64,000 nt of DNA from Eutypella sp. D-1 (taxonomy: Eukaryota; Ascomycota; Sordariomycetes; Xylariales; Diatrypaceae): the NCBI GenBank assembly GCA_023313575.1, contig JAJTTP010000011.1, positions 310,001 through 374,000 of the forward strand, in the 5' to 3' direction. This document shows, one piece after another, positions 33,667-43,944 of the stretch. The number at the start of each line of letters is the position of its first letter. Positions within the stretch are counted from its first letter, which is position 1. The translations under genes were made by a program, and so were the position numbers. The notes under the pieces are model-generated. The model worked only from the letters and a program-made list of their open reading frames with translations, searched no databases and was not told the origin of the DNA.

Positions 33667-34229
33667 ATGCCGCCGTCCAGAAAATCCATCCGAAAATGGG
33701 GGTATACGCGGGAAGTTGATCACAACCCCCCTCATCTCGGAATTATAAAACGGCTCATCGACAACGACCAGTCTGCAACTGATACCCGTGGCTGGCAGCA
33801 TTACAAAATATCAGAGTCTTCGGCTAACCGTGTGATCAACCGCTACAGTATTGCAGACGACACATACATTACCACAGATGTCCAGCTTGATATTCTCGAA
33901 TCTGATCGCATGAGGCATCGAGATATGATCATGGACAATCTCCGGGCAGCGAGAATCGATCCAAAGCAGCTGTGCTTTATCGGACTTGATCTAGTCGTCG
34001 ATAATACAGCGTGTTCCTGTGCCGACAGCGCTTTTGCGTTCGAAGGATTCGATCCTAATGCACCTTACCCTATCGAATTTCACTTGGTGTGTACGGCCAT
34101 CATTATATCCCTCTTCACGACACATTTCCATTCATTCCGTCGAATGACATTTCTTACCCAAGACCGTATAGGTGAATATAACCGCTAACAGTGCACTTGC
34201 AGTATGTTATTCCCAATACGGACGAGTAG
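33667..34229 (+). CDS. small orphan protein in the transposon island
   Basis: Two exons, 33667-34086 and 34203-34229, give 148 aa ending YVIPNTDE. The 116-nt intron has GTGTGT, a GCTAAC branch site and a TTGCAG acceptor, all at normal spacing; without splicing the frame would continue to 34188 (173 aa). The start ATG sits in a good fungal context (CCACCATG). The protein is soluble with no signal peptide or membrane helix, and includes RVINRYSIADDTYITTDVQ and LCFIGLDLVVDNTACSCADS. I do not recognise the family. Its place between transposon remnants makes it either a lineage-specific gene or the relic of a longer one. Confidence 0.6.
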
Positions 34230-35422
34230 TCGTGGTGCAAGCCTTAATATGAGCACATGTCACCGGCGTGGGCTACAGGGGCCTGCTAGACAAAACACCA
34301 TAAAAGAAACAGATCTTTAAAATAAAAGTGCTTCATAACAAACCGTTAGCTAATTGACAGAAGTAACGAAAATTCGCGGGGTTGGACCGCACTGTCCACC
34401 GGTAACCCTCTGCTCGACGGCCAGAAGAAGATGCTACGCGAGAACAAAGCGGGATTCGCTGAGGCTAAAATTGGGAAAGTAGTCGTCTATTCTGTGCCCG
34501 GGAGTAATACTTCACTTCGGCGCGGCTTATACATGATGACACATCTCGAACGGCCGTAAAAGCTGTTGGCGGATCGTGCTGTTGCGGCTGGTACATTCCG
34601 GCCTTGTTGTTGTGGCTTCGCAGTTGGGAGTCGATATTAATGGTTATTTTAAGGGAACTCTTCAAGCTGTTTCTTGGAATGGGTTGGATATCAGCGGCCA
34701 CGGACTGCCAGAATGAATAGTTGAAATTCTTCCATAGAAGAGTTCGGTCACCAATGTTTCGAATGCATCAGACAGTGAATTGACGGCCGATTAGCCCATG
34801 GTTCTAGAAACTAAGTCCTCTTGGAGGTAGAATCGTGGAAGTAAGTGTACAGATTTATGTTTCTAAGTCAGCATAAAAGAATGACGTGATTCAAAGCGGT
34901 AGACGTGGCCCTGCGTACACGGTGGGAGTTTCAATGATACCTCCCTGCGCGAAGTGTAACCGCAGTTCCTACCACACCGGTAGGTGGCTCAGATTGCCTA
35001 GTCAGTGGTGTATTACCCCCAGGCGCTTGTGTGACACTTCAGCATCGTAAATTTCTCTTAGCTGCGTTGACGTTCTACGGTAAGGTAATAAGGCAGAAAT
35101 ACGGCTAAGAGCGGCGGAATTCATCTGCAGGAAGGTTATTGAGCGTCTAAAACCGCCCGGTCAGCCAACCTGCCACGATTAAGCGGGCTGTAACACGCAA
35201 GTGGAATTTCAAGCTCTCAAGAGCTATAACGTACATAGGTATGTATAGCGTGAGGGAATCTGAAGAAAAGCAATAAAAAATCAAGCTATCGTACAATTTA
35301 AATCTCCGGGCCCTTGAAAAGGGGGTACAGGCCCGTTCACATTAAGTCCTAAACAGTCGGGGAGACCTTTAAAGTATTAAGAAGCTCGAGGATATAAATA
35401 CTTACATGTGAAGCGTTAATCG

Positions 35423-35587
35423 TGTCGCAACCAATGAGAGCAGCCTACTATGGTTGTGGGGCTCTCGCCCATAAATGGAGCCACGGGGTAACATTCCCCC
35501 GCTCTCTTCTATATATAGGCTTTCTAGATAGCTTTTCTTTTGTTAGAACTCAGAAAATACAAGATCAGTTCCATCTGTATTACGACG
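35423..35587 (+). mobile_element. possible diverged solo LTR
   Basis: It begins TGTCGCAACCAA, the same first 12 bases as the family B copy at 31721-32078, and 165 bp later reads TATTACGACG, close to family B's TTACGACA end. A TATATATAGG lies inside. The flanking pentamers do not match and the middle shows no clear similarity, so this is tentative. Confidence 0.3.
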
Positions 35588-36440
35588 CTCCTTATATTGA
35601 GTATACTGAATTCGATAAATCGAACGGCTTTTAAAATTGCCATTAGAAGTGAAAACGAGATAGGGAGGGAAAAAGCCATATTGAGCCTCGTAGTTGCATT
35701 TATTCACACCGAAAACTGCGCTCATATTAATTTTGGATTGTTTTCACCCTCGTTGAACCATGAGGCCGGCCTTGCTCTGGTAAACCACCCTCCCCTCACC
35801 CCTTCCCCCTCCCAGTAAAGGTGGCAGTTTGGTCATTTACTAAAATCCGTGTGTATATCATGACTAGGGCTCAGTAGTTTAAACACTTTACTGGAGGCGC
35901 TTATCAGATGAAACGCCATCTATTTAGCTATATATTGTGAGGAATGCGTATGAACAAACAACGAGGTACGTAAATGAGTGAGGTTCACCAGCAAAATGGA
36001 AGTGCGTTTTCCAAGTGACATCTGGCTGAAGCGGAATGCAGCCGACCAGATTCGAAGCAGGCAGAAACAGCCATCGCAGGCAGATGGGTTGATTCCCTAC
36101 TTCATTTCGGCATCCATTTTCCTCTTGAATGCTACAGCAAAAGGAACAGGTATGGTAATGAAGTCTCCAACAGAGGCTCGGCATAAAGCAAGCTTTCGAG
36201 AAACGGGTATGAGCCGAGTTCCTTTAACCGGACATTGCTTGACATTTGGAGAGGTGATCCTATAAGATAGAAAGATTAGGACCGGGAAGTGATATGGATT
36301 AACTAATAGGTCTTTCCAAGGTTGGCTTCTATCCTATTTTTCCTCTACGCTATTCGGATACCTTACCCGTGGCGTGCAGACGATCTGTGGGAGCCCCCCA
36401 GGGAGGGAAAGAAAAATGAATAAAACCGCCTGGGCACCCC

Positions 36441-36580
36441 GACTACCTAGTACCTACCTAGGTAGTATCTAGATGGGAGCCCCAATTGTATATAGGTCGT
36501 ACAGAACGCCACAAGAGGCGCCTCCTACGCAGGTTAAGTCTACCTACCTAGGTACCTAGGTAGGTACCTAGGTTGGTAGG
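36441..36580. repeat. TACCTAGGTA palindromic repeat cluster
   Basis: Two dense clusters (36441-36470 and 36538-36580) of CCTA/TAGG units. Bases 36541-36566 are a perfect 26-bp palindrome centred on GGTACC. It lies within 300 bp upstream of the G-alpha-like gene. Confidence 0.85.
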
Positions 36581-36847
36581 CAAGCCCCCAAATGACAAGT
36601 ACCCAGGTAGTTCATGTACGCTGGGCCTGGTTCCCGATGTCCCGTAGTTAACCCCACTTTGTGTCCCCTGAAAATGATACCTCAGCCCCCCGACCCTCGC
36701 CTTCATTCCGACACTGAGAATATGTACTAGAAGTCTGAGTCTTGCTGCTTGTATGAGGAAGTAGCGCCTGAGTGATGTCTAACCTCCTTAAAAACATTCT
36801 CAAAAGAAACTTTCAGTCAAATAAGAGAAGCCATATCGTTCTTACAT

Positions 36848-38484
36848 ATGTCGCGGGGTTCGGGCGGACCCAGCGTGGAAAGGGATACCCTGAATCCGTG
36901 TATGGGTCTCAGCACGGGAAACACGGCGTTTGACTTTGACCATGAAATATCCAAGTCTGCTGTGTATCTCAATGCCTCGAGACCCAATATGATATTCGCT
37001 TTGCGGCTTGGGTCACGCGATAAGGCCGAGAAGGCCGCGGTACCACGAGTAGCTGCGAGTTCACCCCGTCTTGGCATTGGGCGGAGGTTTACCTTACATT
37101 ATTCCCGGACACAAGACGTCGCCGGTCCGTCGACGGCCACAACCGTTAACGACGCAGGCAAAGGCAACGAGGGCCACGTTACCGGCGAGCGAAAGGCAGA
37201 TCATAGCAATGTGGCGCTGAAATACCGGAAGTCACATGATAGCATTAAATCGTCGATGACCGGAAGTGCGTCGATCTTCAAATTTGCACAGCGTAGGAAC
37301 CTCACGCCACTACCGAAGGAGATCTGGCTACCTCCGGCACAAGCGACCCCCGATGCACTCAAGGTCCTTCTCGTGGGGAGCTCTGGGGGCGGGAAAACCA
37401 CGCTGACGAAGTCGCTTGAAGCCGCCTTCGGACACTACGGCACAGCCGAGCGGGAGTCATACCGCGAGGCGGTATTCCGGAACGTTATCCAGTCCATAGA
37501 GACTCTTGTAAGGTGTAGAGACGTGTTTCTGGGGGAATCAGAAAGTGCCAAGGAGGAGAAGGTGGAGGAGCAATTTGAGCGGGACGCCCGCTTCGTCGCG
37601 ACTATCGCAGCGTCCGCCCGAGTACTGGGAAATGCTTCGTTTCCGCCAGACCTTGCCAGGGCAATTACCAGGCTATGGGAACACCCTAGTATACGTACAA
37701 CCTTTGCAGAGCGACGGGATAAACGCTTCTTCCTATTGGATTCAGCGGAATAGTGAGTTTTTGGTCTTGGTTTCCCATCGGTCCCACCTACGACATGCAT
37801 TTCATCTTCGCTCCTCTCTTCAGCTCAATCTTAATCGTTGGGGTCAACTGACGTATACATTTTACGTGCAGTTTTCTGAACTCTATCGACCGTATATCGC
37901 AAGACGACTACATTCCCTCAATTGGCGATATCCTTCGCTCGTATCAAAAGACGACGGGAATCTGCGTGTCCCGCTTCAAAGCGGACGGGCGGTCGTATAA
38001 CTTCTACGACGTTGGGGGCGCGCGGTCGGAGCGGAAGAAGTGGATTAAGTCGGTCGAGGACACCCACGCGCTCGTTTTCCTCTTCGACAGCGCCTGTCTC
38101 GGGGAGCCACTGCAGGAGCAGGAGGGGGACGACGCCATGGCGGAGCAGCTGATGCTGTGGGAGAGCATCGCCAATAGCCACCTCTTCGCCGGGGCCCACC
38201 TTATCGTCATCTTCACGAAGGTTGATAAGCTCACGACGGACGTGTTGTGGCGCCTGTATTCGCTCGGCCTTTTCGAACCGTTCCTTGCGGAGCATCCGGA
38301 GACTTCCGACAACGCGTTGCGAGGAATGGCTCAAAAGCTCATGTCCCTTGTGCACGAGCCAGATCACAGTCAGGAGCAACCCCGGCGCTGGGTCAGCTTC
38401 TGGCATGCTAGTATAGCGAATTCAACGACGGAAATGGCGGAGGTTGCCTTAAGTGCGCTCGAGAAACTGGACCAGGAGGATTGA
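36848..38484 (+). CDS. atypical G-protein alpha subunit lacking catalytic residues
   Basis: Two exons, 36848-37752 and 37872-38484, give 505 aa. About 170 disordered residues precede a G-alpha domain. Order: KVLLVGSSGGGKTTL (P-loop, Gly177-Thr184), a helical-domain segment (FRNVIQSIETLVR, ITRLWEHPSIRTTF), DSAEYFLNSIDRISQDDYIP, switch I DILRSYQKTTGI (321-332), switch II FYDVGGARSERKKWI (346-360), and VIFTKVD at the G4 site (414-420). Against canonical G-alpha the arginine finger is Tyr326, the catalytic Gln is Ala352, the P-loop Glu is Gly and the NKxD Asn is Thr417. The N-terminal MGxxxS myristoylation site is absent and the C-terminal helix ends early (EKLDQED), so the receptor-contact tail is missing. 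It probably binds nucleotide but hydrolyses it poorly; this is inference. The frame is intact and conserved Lys and Mg-binding Thr residues remain, so it is not an obvious pseudogene. Confidence 0.88.
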
Positions 38485-39182
38485 TACGGGCTCCTAATTA
38501 TATGATACGGCGTAATTATATTCTGTGTGCAATGAATGGCTGCGCATTCTGATCGTTGTGAAGCCGCCCGCCCTTCCGCTCCGCCCCCTTTTTTTGCTGC
38601 CGGCTTGGCGCTATGTGACAAGCTAACGACCTCAATGACGGCAAGAAAAACTAACGCCATGACCATATAAAATGAGCCTTACCGACGGATGCTGGCATTT
38701 GTTTTTCCTTTGAATAAAATATCGCAGTCAACTGAAGGCCGCGTGACATAGAGCACATCTTAATTCCAACCATCAGCATGGTTTGAGGCTATGTTTGGGT
38801 AGGAAGCGGTGCGTCGACCGCAAAGAACTTGGGTGGCTTCAAAGGGACAGCAGACGGAGAACATGCACACGTAAATTTGAGAATAAATAGATATACCGGC
38901 CGATCCTTTTCCTCACTTGGGTGTCGAACGCTGCAAGTGGACATGCATTGAAATGGTATCACGAGTGGGATCGCAAGGTCGGTCGTTGAAAGATAAAACC
39001 ATATTTTCATATGTTCAAATAGCATCATCGAAAAGACAATTGAAAAAACAATAAACATTTAAACAGCGTTAAGTGATACCTATACAACACCTTGTCACTC
39101 GACAAGGAGGCCTCGCCATGTACCATATGACAGGCAACCCATCTCTAACCTTTACTAATACTGTAGAGGGAAGCAACGCAAA
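38485..39182. other. convergent intergenic region, no supported gene
   Basis: About 700 bp between the G-alpha-like gene (+) and the small membrane protein (-). No feature was recognised; both 3' ends are expected here. Confidence 0.5.
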
Positions 39183-39674
39183 CTACGGCTCATCCTTTTC
39201 ATGCACGTAGTCGAAGTCAAAGGCGAAGAGGGTTCCTAGGTGGATTCGTAACCGCATAAAAGTGCTCGTAGACTTGTTCTCGTGCTTTTCGTGCTTCCCG
39301 TCAGAGTCGTTAGGGGGCTGCGATTCATCCTCCACACCCTGTCCATCTTTTTTAAGACGGGAAACAACGTACCGGAAGAGAAGGAAAAGAAAAAGCAAGT
39401 AAATGAAACCGATGGCATGCTTGAGGTCAAAATGCGGGTCTTGGTGCATATCAGCGGCAATGCGGGCTGTGTAGCACAAGAAGACCACCACGCCTAAAAC
39501 TTCTAGCACGAACGCCCCGTATGCCGCGGACCTGCTCGCTACGAAAGCGACCACCGCCGAAATAACGAGTTGTCCGATGAAATACAGCGCGGGGTTCGAC
39601 AATAGCTGCGACTGGGGCTCCGTTCTCCCAGGGAGAGACAGGGCCATCACGTTTTCATGCATAGGCAGATCCAT
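39183..39674 (-). CDS. small three-helix membrane protein, unknown function
   Basis: Single exon, 163 aa. Three hydrophobic segments are clear: about residues 27-47 (ALYFIGQLVISAVVAFVAS), 51-72 (YGAFVLEVLGVVVFLCYTA) and 86-105 (AIGFIYLLFLFLLFRYVV). A Lys/Glu/Asp-rich tail (KKDGQGVEDESQPPNDSDGK) follows and a less polar end. No signal peptide or catalytic motif is visible. It does not match a family I can name. An integral membrane location is well supported; the compartment is unknown. Confidence 0.65.
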   Translation of the reverse strand: MDLPMHENVMALSLPGRTEPQSQLLSNPALYFIGQLVISAVVAFVASRSAAYGAFVLEVLGVVVFLCYTARIAADMHQDPHFDLKHAIGFIYLLFLFLLFRYVVSRLKKDGQGVEDESQPPNDSDGKHEKHENKSTSTFMRLRIHLGTLFAFDFDYVHEKDEP

Positions 39675-40368
39675 CGCGAGTGACTAGCGTTCAGCGGGGT
39701 ATTATGCTACACATTCCTGGGTTATCAACCTGTATCTAATTAAGGCTCATGGGCATATATAGTCAAATATTTCCCGAACAAGCCCTTTGACTAGGATAGA
39801 CCGCTTGCTGCCCCTTGTGCCTTGCCGGGTCTGTCCTTTATCCCTTGAATGGCAAGACAAAGGTTGTGCCGTTCATACATGATGAACAATCCTCTTTGTT
39901 CTCCAGAATATTCCTCGAATTACGGATATCGGATGTTCTGGTATCGGCAAAGGGAATGATGCTACGAGACATACGTGTTTAGGGAATATCGCGGCGTCGG
40001 ACCTCCATGCTTGATGCATGAATTACTCGGGATAGCCCACAAGGGCTCATGCTGTTAATGGCCCCAAGATATGTGAGTGGTTTAATTATTGATAATTTTT
40101 ATTATTAGCAAATGATGTATGATTAATGCATGCTTGCTCGGTCCATTCTAAGCCACTTTCTTCCTTCAGGACAGCATCTGTCTCTGGACCTGCTTTATTA
40201 ATACGCCATTGCCACCATCCATGTAGACCCTATGACAGCCCTCATTGACACCCATATCCCTGTTGGTATTCCTCGATAGCGTGGTCTCTTCACGTCTCAC
40301 CTCCGTCCTGGGGGCTTTTACTTTTCCTCGGCATTGTCCCCATTCCCCCCACTGCTCTTCGTCTTGTT
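39675..40368. other. intergenic, no supported gene
   Basis: Contains the promoter side of the 39183-39674 gene and the 3' flank of the secreted-protein gene. No repeats or RNA genes were recognised. Confidence 0.5.
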
Positions 40369-41028
40369 CTAGGAGCCGAACTGGAGGTCAAAGTCGCTGG
40401 GCCCGGTGTATTGGGTGATGGTATCGAAGGGGGTGGGGCCGGTCTCGGTGGTGGAGACTGAGTTCTTGTCGCTGGTGTGCGTCGCCTTGCGGCCGGACGC
40501 TGTCTCGCGAACGGACAACTCTACCGCGCCCTCTTTCAACTGGCGGAACGAGAAGTCGAAGCCCGAGTCTGGCGCACACGACCCCTCCACCGGCACTAGG
40601 TACGGCGACGAGCTGACCGCCGCCCCGGTGGCGTTCGAGCATGTCACGCCACTCTCGGCTGCTCCAGCGTAGTGTAGCTTGAAGTACGTTCTAATCGGTT
40701 CCGGCGACTGCTGTTAGTCTGCGATCATGCCACTAGCTGCGTATCTTGGTGTGGGGGGCCTGTGATTAAAATAGAAGGATGCATCCCCTACCCACAAGTT
40801 TCTAGGGATGTGGGGGGTAGTGGGGGTTGTGGGTGTTGGGTGATTCTGTACATGAATCGACGAGAACTAGACAGAAAGGAAAATAAAGACATACGTTTGC
40901 GAGATCGAGTGTGGTGCGACAGACACGCTGAAGCCCGTCACTTTCCAAGGGTCATCAGCTCTCTCCTGGACTGGATGAGCGGCGACGAGGCTCGCAACGA
41001 TGCCGACAAAAATGGTATAGAACTGCAT
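40369..41028 (-). CDS. small secreted protein, AA1-like
   Basis: Two exons, 41028-40895 and 40690-40369, give 151 aa. The intron has GTATGTC, a GACTAAC branch site and the acceptor GATTAG, the only acceptor that keeps the frame. The N-terminus MQFYTIFVGIVASLVAAHPV is a signal peptide, with cleavage probably after AA or AHP. The mature protein starts around DDPWKVTGFSVSVAPHSISQ and is strand-rich, with two cysteines (VTCSN, GSCAPD) placed as in fungal AA1-like secreted proteins, where they would form one disulphide. The role is unknown; such proteins are often extracellular and sometimes host-facing. Secretion is well supported; the family is a moderate-confidence call. Confidence 0.75.
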
Positions 41029-43068
41029 GGTGACGGTTGACCTGAATGTGGGCGATGTTGTAGTTACTTAAGGAATCGCTGGATAGGACAGATGTATGAG
41101 CACTGGACTTGGCTTTGGTCGATATTCTTTGTTATGGGTATCTTAACAGAGAAAAGGGATGGAGCAAGGCGATCCAGACGGTGGAAGAACAGGAGATATT
41201 GCTGATATTAAATAGTTGGTATCTATATTTGGGAGGAAGACGGTAATGTTTATGCCTGTCGAATGAGGGCAAGCAAACAGCTCCTTCGTGCTCGTGCGTA
41301 ATGTCAGGCTCGGATTTGCACCAATGCGCCCGCCCGGCAATGCGGCTGTCATGGCACTATTGGGGGCAGCCCGACCGACCTGAGATGTTTTCCCTTGCAC
41401 CAACTCTTGGAATGCGATTTCCCAATGATCACCATCTTTTTGCACTTGTTTTCCCAGATGGTCTGGTTAGCGGGCTGACGGGTAATGACGTATGCAAGAA
41501 GTGGCGGGGGGCAGAAAGGGAACACGAAGGTTCAGCCCCCTTGTGATATCTCAAAGCGGAACAAGGAGCGGACCTGATTGGATAGGGGCGACCGTCGCCA
41601 AGGTGCTCCCTTAGTCCTCACCAGCTCCCGCGCAACCGCGGTGTCAATCATTCCCTAAAGAAAGAGGAGGGAAGGCTCCTCCCCTGCAGCCCAACAGCTC
41701 AGGAGCGAACCACCAATAGTCGTTTGCTATTGCTGGTCCAAGTCTTTTTTTATTACCCGTGCCCGCCTTGCTCGCAAAGGTTTGCCGACTTGACGTATGT
41801 AGCATGCCATCAAGTACACGCCCACCGGAGCCCCCTCGTGCAACGTGCAACGGCGTGGTTGCTATCTGTTGGCCCTTCCCCGTACGCACTGCAATAATTC
41901 GATATAACTAGCAGGTTTCAATCGAGATGATTGGACGCAGCTGCTTCTTCATGTATGGTACTTTACGGGGCATGCATTAACGGCGTCCCAGGCTGGGTTG
42001 GCAGGAGTTGCAGTACGTAAGTTACACGCGAAGTGGCAGGGCGGCTGCAAGATCATCTGCCCCGTCGAAGCCAGCTATATTAGCACTACGCGACAAGTCA
42101 TTCCGATCCAAAGATTGTCTCAGGCTGTCCTCTTCATACCTCTGTGATCCCTTCTTCTCCTTACGTGGAAAGGCTTGCTGCAGAGATGGTCAAACTGTTC
42201 GTATTTTTTGAACCAAAACCAGAAACGACACGGCATGACACGGGAGAGAAGGGGTGGCTTAGCAAAGACAGTACGAAGCATCCATAAGCAATGTGCGCGT
42301 TGAACGAACCACCAACGCGAGACCTCCGGACCGTTGCGGGTCTGCGCTGTATGTGGACGTAACTGGTCCTGATAGACACAGATGCGACACGTTACAATCA
42401 GAAACAGCCGGGCATCAGGAAGACTAGCAGTCTTACTCGCAGGTCGGTGCGGCCGAAAGAGCGAACACAATCTTTACACGTTCCGCAGACTGCCTGGCAC
42501 AGGCATATGGGTCGTTGACACAGATGGCACGATATAGACGCCAGCAATTAACGATAACACGCAAAGGCAACCGCGTTGGGGAATCGGAGCTGGATGATAT
42601 TACTATCATTAGTTACAACACTTGTACGCCTCCCATGGCGTCCCCTCTGCCTCTCTAGTCCAACCTAACCTCTGTTTTTTTTTTATCCCACCACCCAAGT
42701 AGCCGACCTATGCATAAATGTCTAAGAATGCCCGCCTATAGGGTGACTGATGAAAAGGATTTTCGATCGGACTCAATGCACTCATTCCCAGGCCGGCTTG
42801 ATGCATAAAGTGGAGTCCGATGGGCTATGCCTGAATCAAGAACAAAGAGAAGCAAGAGCCAAAACTATAATCAACTGGGTATACCAACGCCTCCAAAATG
42901 CGAGAGCAAAAAATAGAGGAAAACAGGCACGGCAGCTGAAAAGGTGCGAAAAGGAATATAATATGGTGAGTTTCGTCGGGTTCCGTGGTCTCATTCAAGG
43001 TTCGTGGAGGATCTTTCGTCCAGTACTCAACACAAGGTCTTGGGGTAATGTGATGTGTCGCCGCGGTA
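41029..43068. other. intergenic, 2 kb, no supported gene
   Basis: Frames near 41.1-41.5, 41.6-41.9 and 42.1-42.5 kb overlap on both strands and lack motifs. No tRNA or repeat was recognised. Confidence 0.5.
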
Positions 43069-43944
43069 TCACCGACCAAACAGCCACCCCATTTTCTTTC
43101 CTCCGGTACCCTGTTTGGCGCTTCTGGCATCATCCTTGCTGCTGTCGACATCATCGGCACACTTCTCATCGACTTCATCGCAGTCCAGGTCGAGGCGGTA
43201 CTGCCGGACGCTTCCAGTATCATCGTCGAACCCGATGCGGCGGTTCTCTTTCGGCACAAAGCAGTCCGGCACAACGTGCTTGAGGAACCAGCCCTTTACA
43301 CCCCGGCTCGCGGCATCAATCGCCGCGTACTCAAGCCGTCGCGTGTGGTCGCTGGTCCAGTAATGCGTCGTCTGCGGCGGCGGCGGGTACGACCGCTCTC
43401 GGGCCTCGCTATCGTCCTCATCCTCGCAGTGTGACCCGGGGAAGGCATCGAGCGATGGAAAATGATAGAACGAGTCACCATGCGGCTGGGGGTGGTATAC
43501 GTATACAGACGACGCCGTCGCTGCTGCCGTGACCTGCTGCTGGCCGTTGCGCGAGCTAGGGTGAGACCTGGCCGCACGTCGCATAGATGGGCGGGACCCT
43601 TTCCTGGTCTGTGCAGAATGGAGCGAGGTGGTTGATACCCGGGGCTCCTTGTACGATCGCTTGGTGTTCGACCGCGAGGCAGAAGGTATGGACTCGTAAC
43701 CCGAATCCTGACGTTGCAGCTTCCTCTCCTCGCTCCTGCCGTTTATACCAAATTTGGGTACATGGTTTGCCCTATCATCCATGGGGGCGAACGTATCTTC
43801 GGCCTGGTAGTGAGGGCCGACCTGTCCGGGCTCCTGCAGGTCAACATCCTGGAAGCTATGGTAGGTGGTGGCGGAGGCGGTGCTCATAGCGGAGGTTGAC
43901 CGTTGCAGGTCATGGGCCGCCGGTAGAGTCGATAGCCGCGACAT
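43069..43944 (-). CDS. conserved fungal protein, unknown function
   Basis: Single exon, 291 aa. The first 170 residues are disordered and Ser/Arg/Gln-rich (RKLQRQDSGYESIP, a possible phosphodegron-like DSGYES). The C-terminal part is the conserved piece: THYWTSDHTRRLEYAAIDAA, then SRGVKGWFLKHVVPDCFVPK and RRIGFDDDTGSVRQYRLDLD, then an acidic tail and a basic end, KKMGWLFGR. I recall this TRR.EYAAIDAASRGV.GW...VPDCFVP signature from many Sordariomycete proteins without an assigned role. No signal peptide or membrane segment. An upstream exon cannot be excluded. Confidence 0.72.
   Translation of the reverse strand: MSRLSTLPAAHDLQRSTSAMSTASATTYHSFQDVDLQEPGQVGPHYQAEDTFAPMDDRANHVPKFGINGRSEERKLQRQDSGYESIPSASRSNTKRSYKEPRVSTTSLHSAQTRKGSRPSMRRAARSHPSSRNGQQQVTAAATASSVYVYHPQPHGDSFYHFPSLDAFPGSHCEDEDDSEARERSYPPPPQTTHYWTSDHTRRLEYAAIDAASRGVKGWFLKHVVPDCFVPKENRRIGFDDDTGSVRQYRLDLDCDEVDEKCADDVDSSKDDARSAKQGTGGKKMGWLFGR

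Larger units (their letters stand above)
34230..36847. other. intergenic, right part of the transposon island
   Basis: No supported gene. It contains one LTR candidate (35423-35587) and dense TACCTAGGTA palindromes (36441-36580). A frame at 35978-36265 has no motif support. Confidence 0.5.

Noticed and set aside
35978..36265. 95-codon frame in the transposon island
   Set aside because: No start context, motif or splice continuation, and an 86-codon frame runs opposite.
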